Origin: Alistipes sp.
Lineage (GTDB): Bacteria; Bacteroidota; Bacteroidia; Bacteroidales; Rikenellaceae
DNA length: 7,264 nucleotides
Assembly (NCBI GenBank): GCA_020026415.1
Contig: JAHHQL010000032.1
Location: 1-7,264, forward strand
Reading direction: 5' to 3'
Within the stretch, counting starts at the first letter, position 1. Every line of letters begins with the position of its first letter. Positions 6,995-7,264 of the stretch are shown in pieces. A program made the position numbers and the translations under genes. The notes below the pieces were generated by a model. It saw nothing but the letters and a program-made list of their open reading frames with translations, was not told the origin of the DNA and did no database searches.

Positions 6995-7183
6995 CGACTT
7001 ATCAACCATAGGCTACCAATATATGTGGGCAGAACCGCCATTCGGCACTACCAAAACAACTTCTTACAGGGGGGATATGTCGATGGGGGGTTGCACCCAT
7101 GGCCTCCGGCGAAGAAGCTACAATCTTCATCGGGAGGTGCAGCATCTGGGTACAAGACCCTTCTTTCGTCAAGAAAGCCCCTT
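6992..7183. ncRNA. Hairpin-dense non-coding region, candidate structured RNA (strand uncertain, plus favoured)
   Basis: No frame here has coding character, yet short hairpins follow one another. These are GCC 7037-7039 with GGC 7044-7046; ATGGG 7083-7087 with CCCAT 7096-7100; CCTCC 7103-7107 with GGAGG 7133-7137, enclosing GAAGA 7111-7115 with TCTTC 7124-7128; GGG 7148-7150 with CCC 7158-7160; and CTTTC 7163-7167 with GAAAG 7173-7177 around GTCAA. A G run at 7069-7074 could close the set with CCCC at 7178-7181, and GCACC 7093-7097 with GGTGC 7136-7140 is an alternative pairing. Together they resemble a compact multi-branch RNA. IscB-associated omega RNAs (HEARO class) lie just upstream of their nuclease gene, which would put iscB beyond the right edge; I cannot confirm the family from memory of its consensus. 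A group II intron 5' end (GTGCGAC at 6992) was considered and is less likely. The remaining bases to 7264 show no convincing feature. Confidence 0.4.
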
Positions 7184-7264
7184 TATAGTTCATTTCATTA
7201 CGCCGCGGGTGTTGGTGGGGTTACGGTGTCTAATGACGCAGAATACGCTAAAATACACCAAGAA

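Noticed and set aside
7002..7193. Minus-strand open frame of 63 codons in the right-hand region
   Set aside because: The translation lacks secondary-structure or family signals, no promoter or ribosome site precedes it, and the same bases are better explained by nested hairpins.
7233..7264. ATG at 7233 opening a frame to the window edge (M-T-Q-N-T-L-K-Y-T-K)
   Set aside because: Only ten codons are visible. It could be the start of the gene expected to the right, but nothing recognisable can be read and a start this short cannot be supported.
6992..7264. GTGCGAC as the 5' end of a group II intron
   Set aside because: The 5' heptamer fits, but I see none of the domain I features I would expect soon after it, and no reverse transcriptase or domain V lies in the window. 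It remains a secondary alternative to the omega-RNA idea.

Overview
The window looks like chromosomal DNA of a gut-type Bacteroidota (order Bacteroidales; a moderately GC-rich genus such as Alistipes would fit, but this is inference). Two signs point there: the set of cell-envelope lipid/pigment genes, and a minus-strand promoter that matches the Bacteroidota consensus TTTG-N19-TAnnTTTG exactly. All four main coding regions are on the plus strand.

Positions 1 to about 6280 form a tightly packed operon. It contains the C-terminal end of a DUF2062 membrane protein (cut by the window edge), a 1205-residue fusion of an MMPL/RND-type transporter with a PlsC-type acyltransferase and a Rossmann/methyltransferase-like tail, an FAD-dependent phytoene-desaturase-like oxidoreductase, and the first ~298 residues of a C45-family (Ntn-hydrolase) acyltransferase/hydrolase. 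The genes overlap by 4 bp and 8 bp, and the last two are 4 bp apart. From memory of the families, this combination belongs to the Bacteroidota aryl-polyene/flexirubin-like lipid pathway: an acyl chain is built by type II ketosynthases (not in this window), modified by the oxidoreductase, transferred by the acyltransferase and moved to the outer leaflet or outer membrane by the MMPL pump.

At about 6278-6290 the C45 gene stops resembling its family. The frame runs on, without a break, into AT-richer DNA of unrelated origin: a tail resembling toxin/nuclease-like C-terminal domains of phage minor-head or contact-dependent toxin proteins. That tail is itself split by an in-frame TAG at 6692, after which the same frame stays plausible to a TAA at 6830. 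The operon's last visible gene is therefore a chimera made by a recombination or insertion event, probably with loss of C45 function.

Positions 6833-7264 have no convincing gene. They hold a complete small-RNA unit on the minus strand (promoter 6890-6920, transcript about 6885 to 6814, intrinsic terminator), an AT-rich stretch, a 13-bp palindrome (6982-6994), and about 190 bases of GC-richer, hairpin-dense sequence (about 6992-7183). This last part looks like a structured RNA; an IscB/HEARO-type omega RNA lying in front of a gene beyond the window is one testable idea. The right-hand ~1 kb thus looks like layered mobile-element debris joined to a chromosomal lipid operon.
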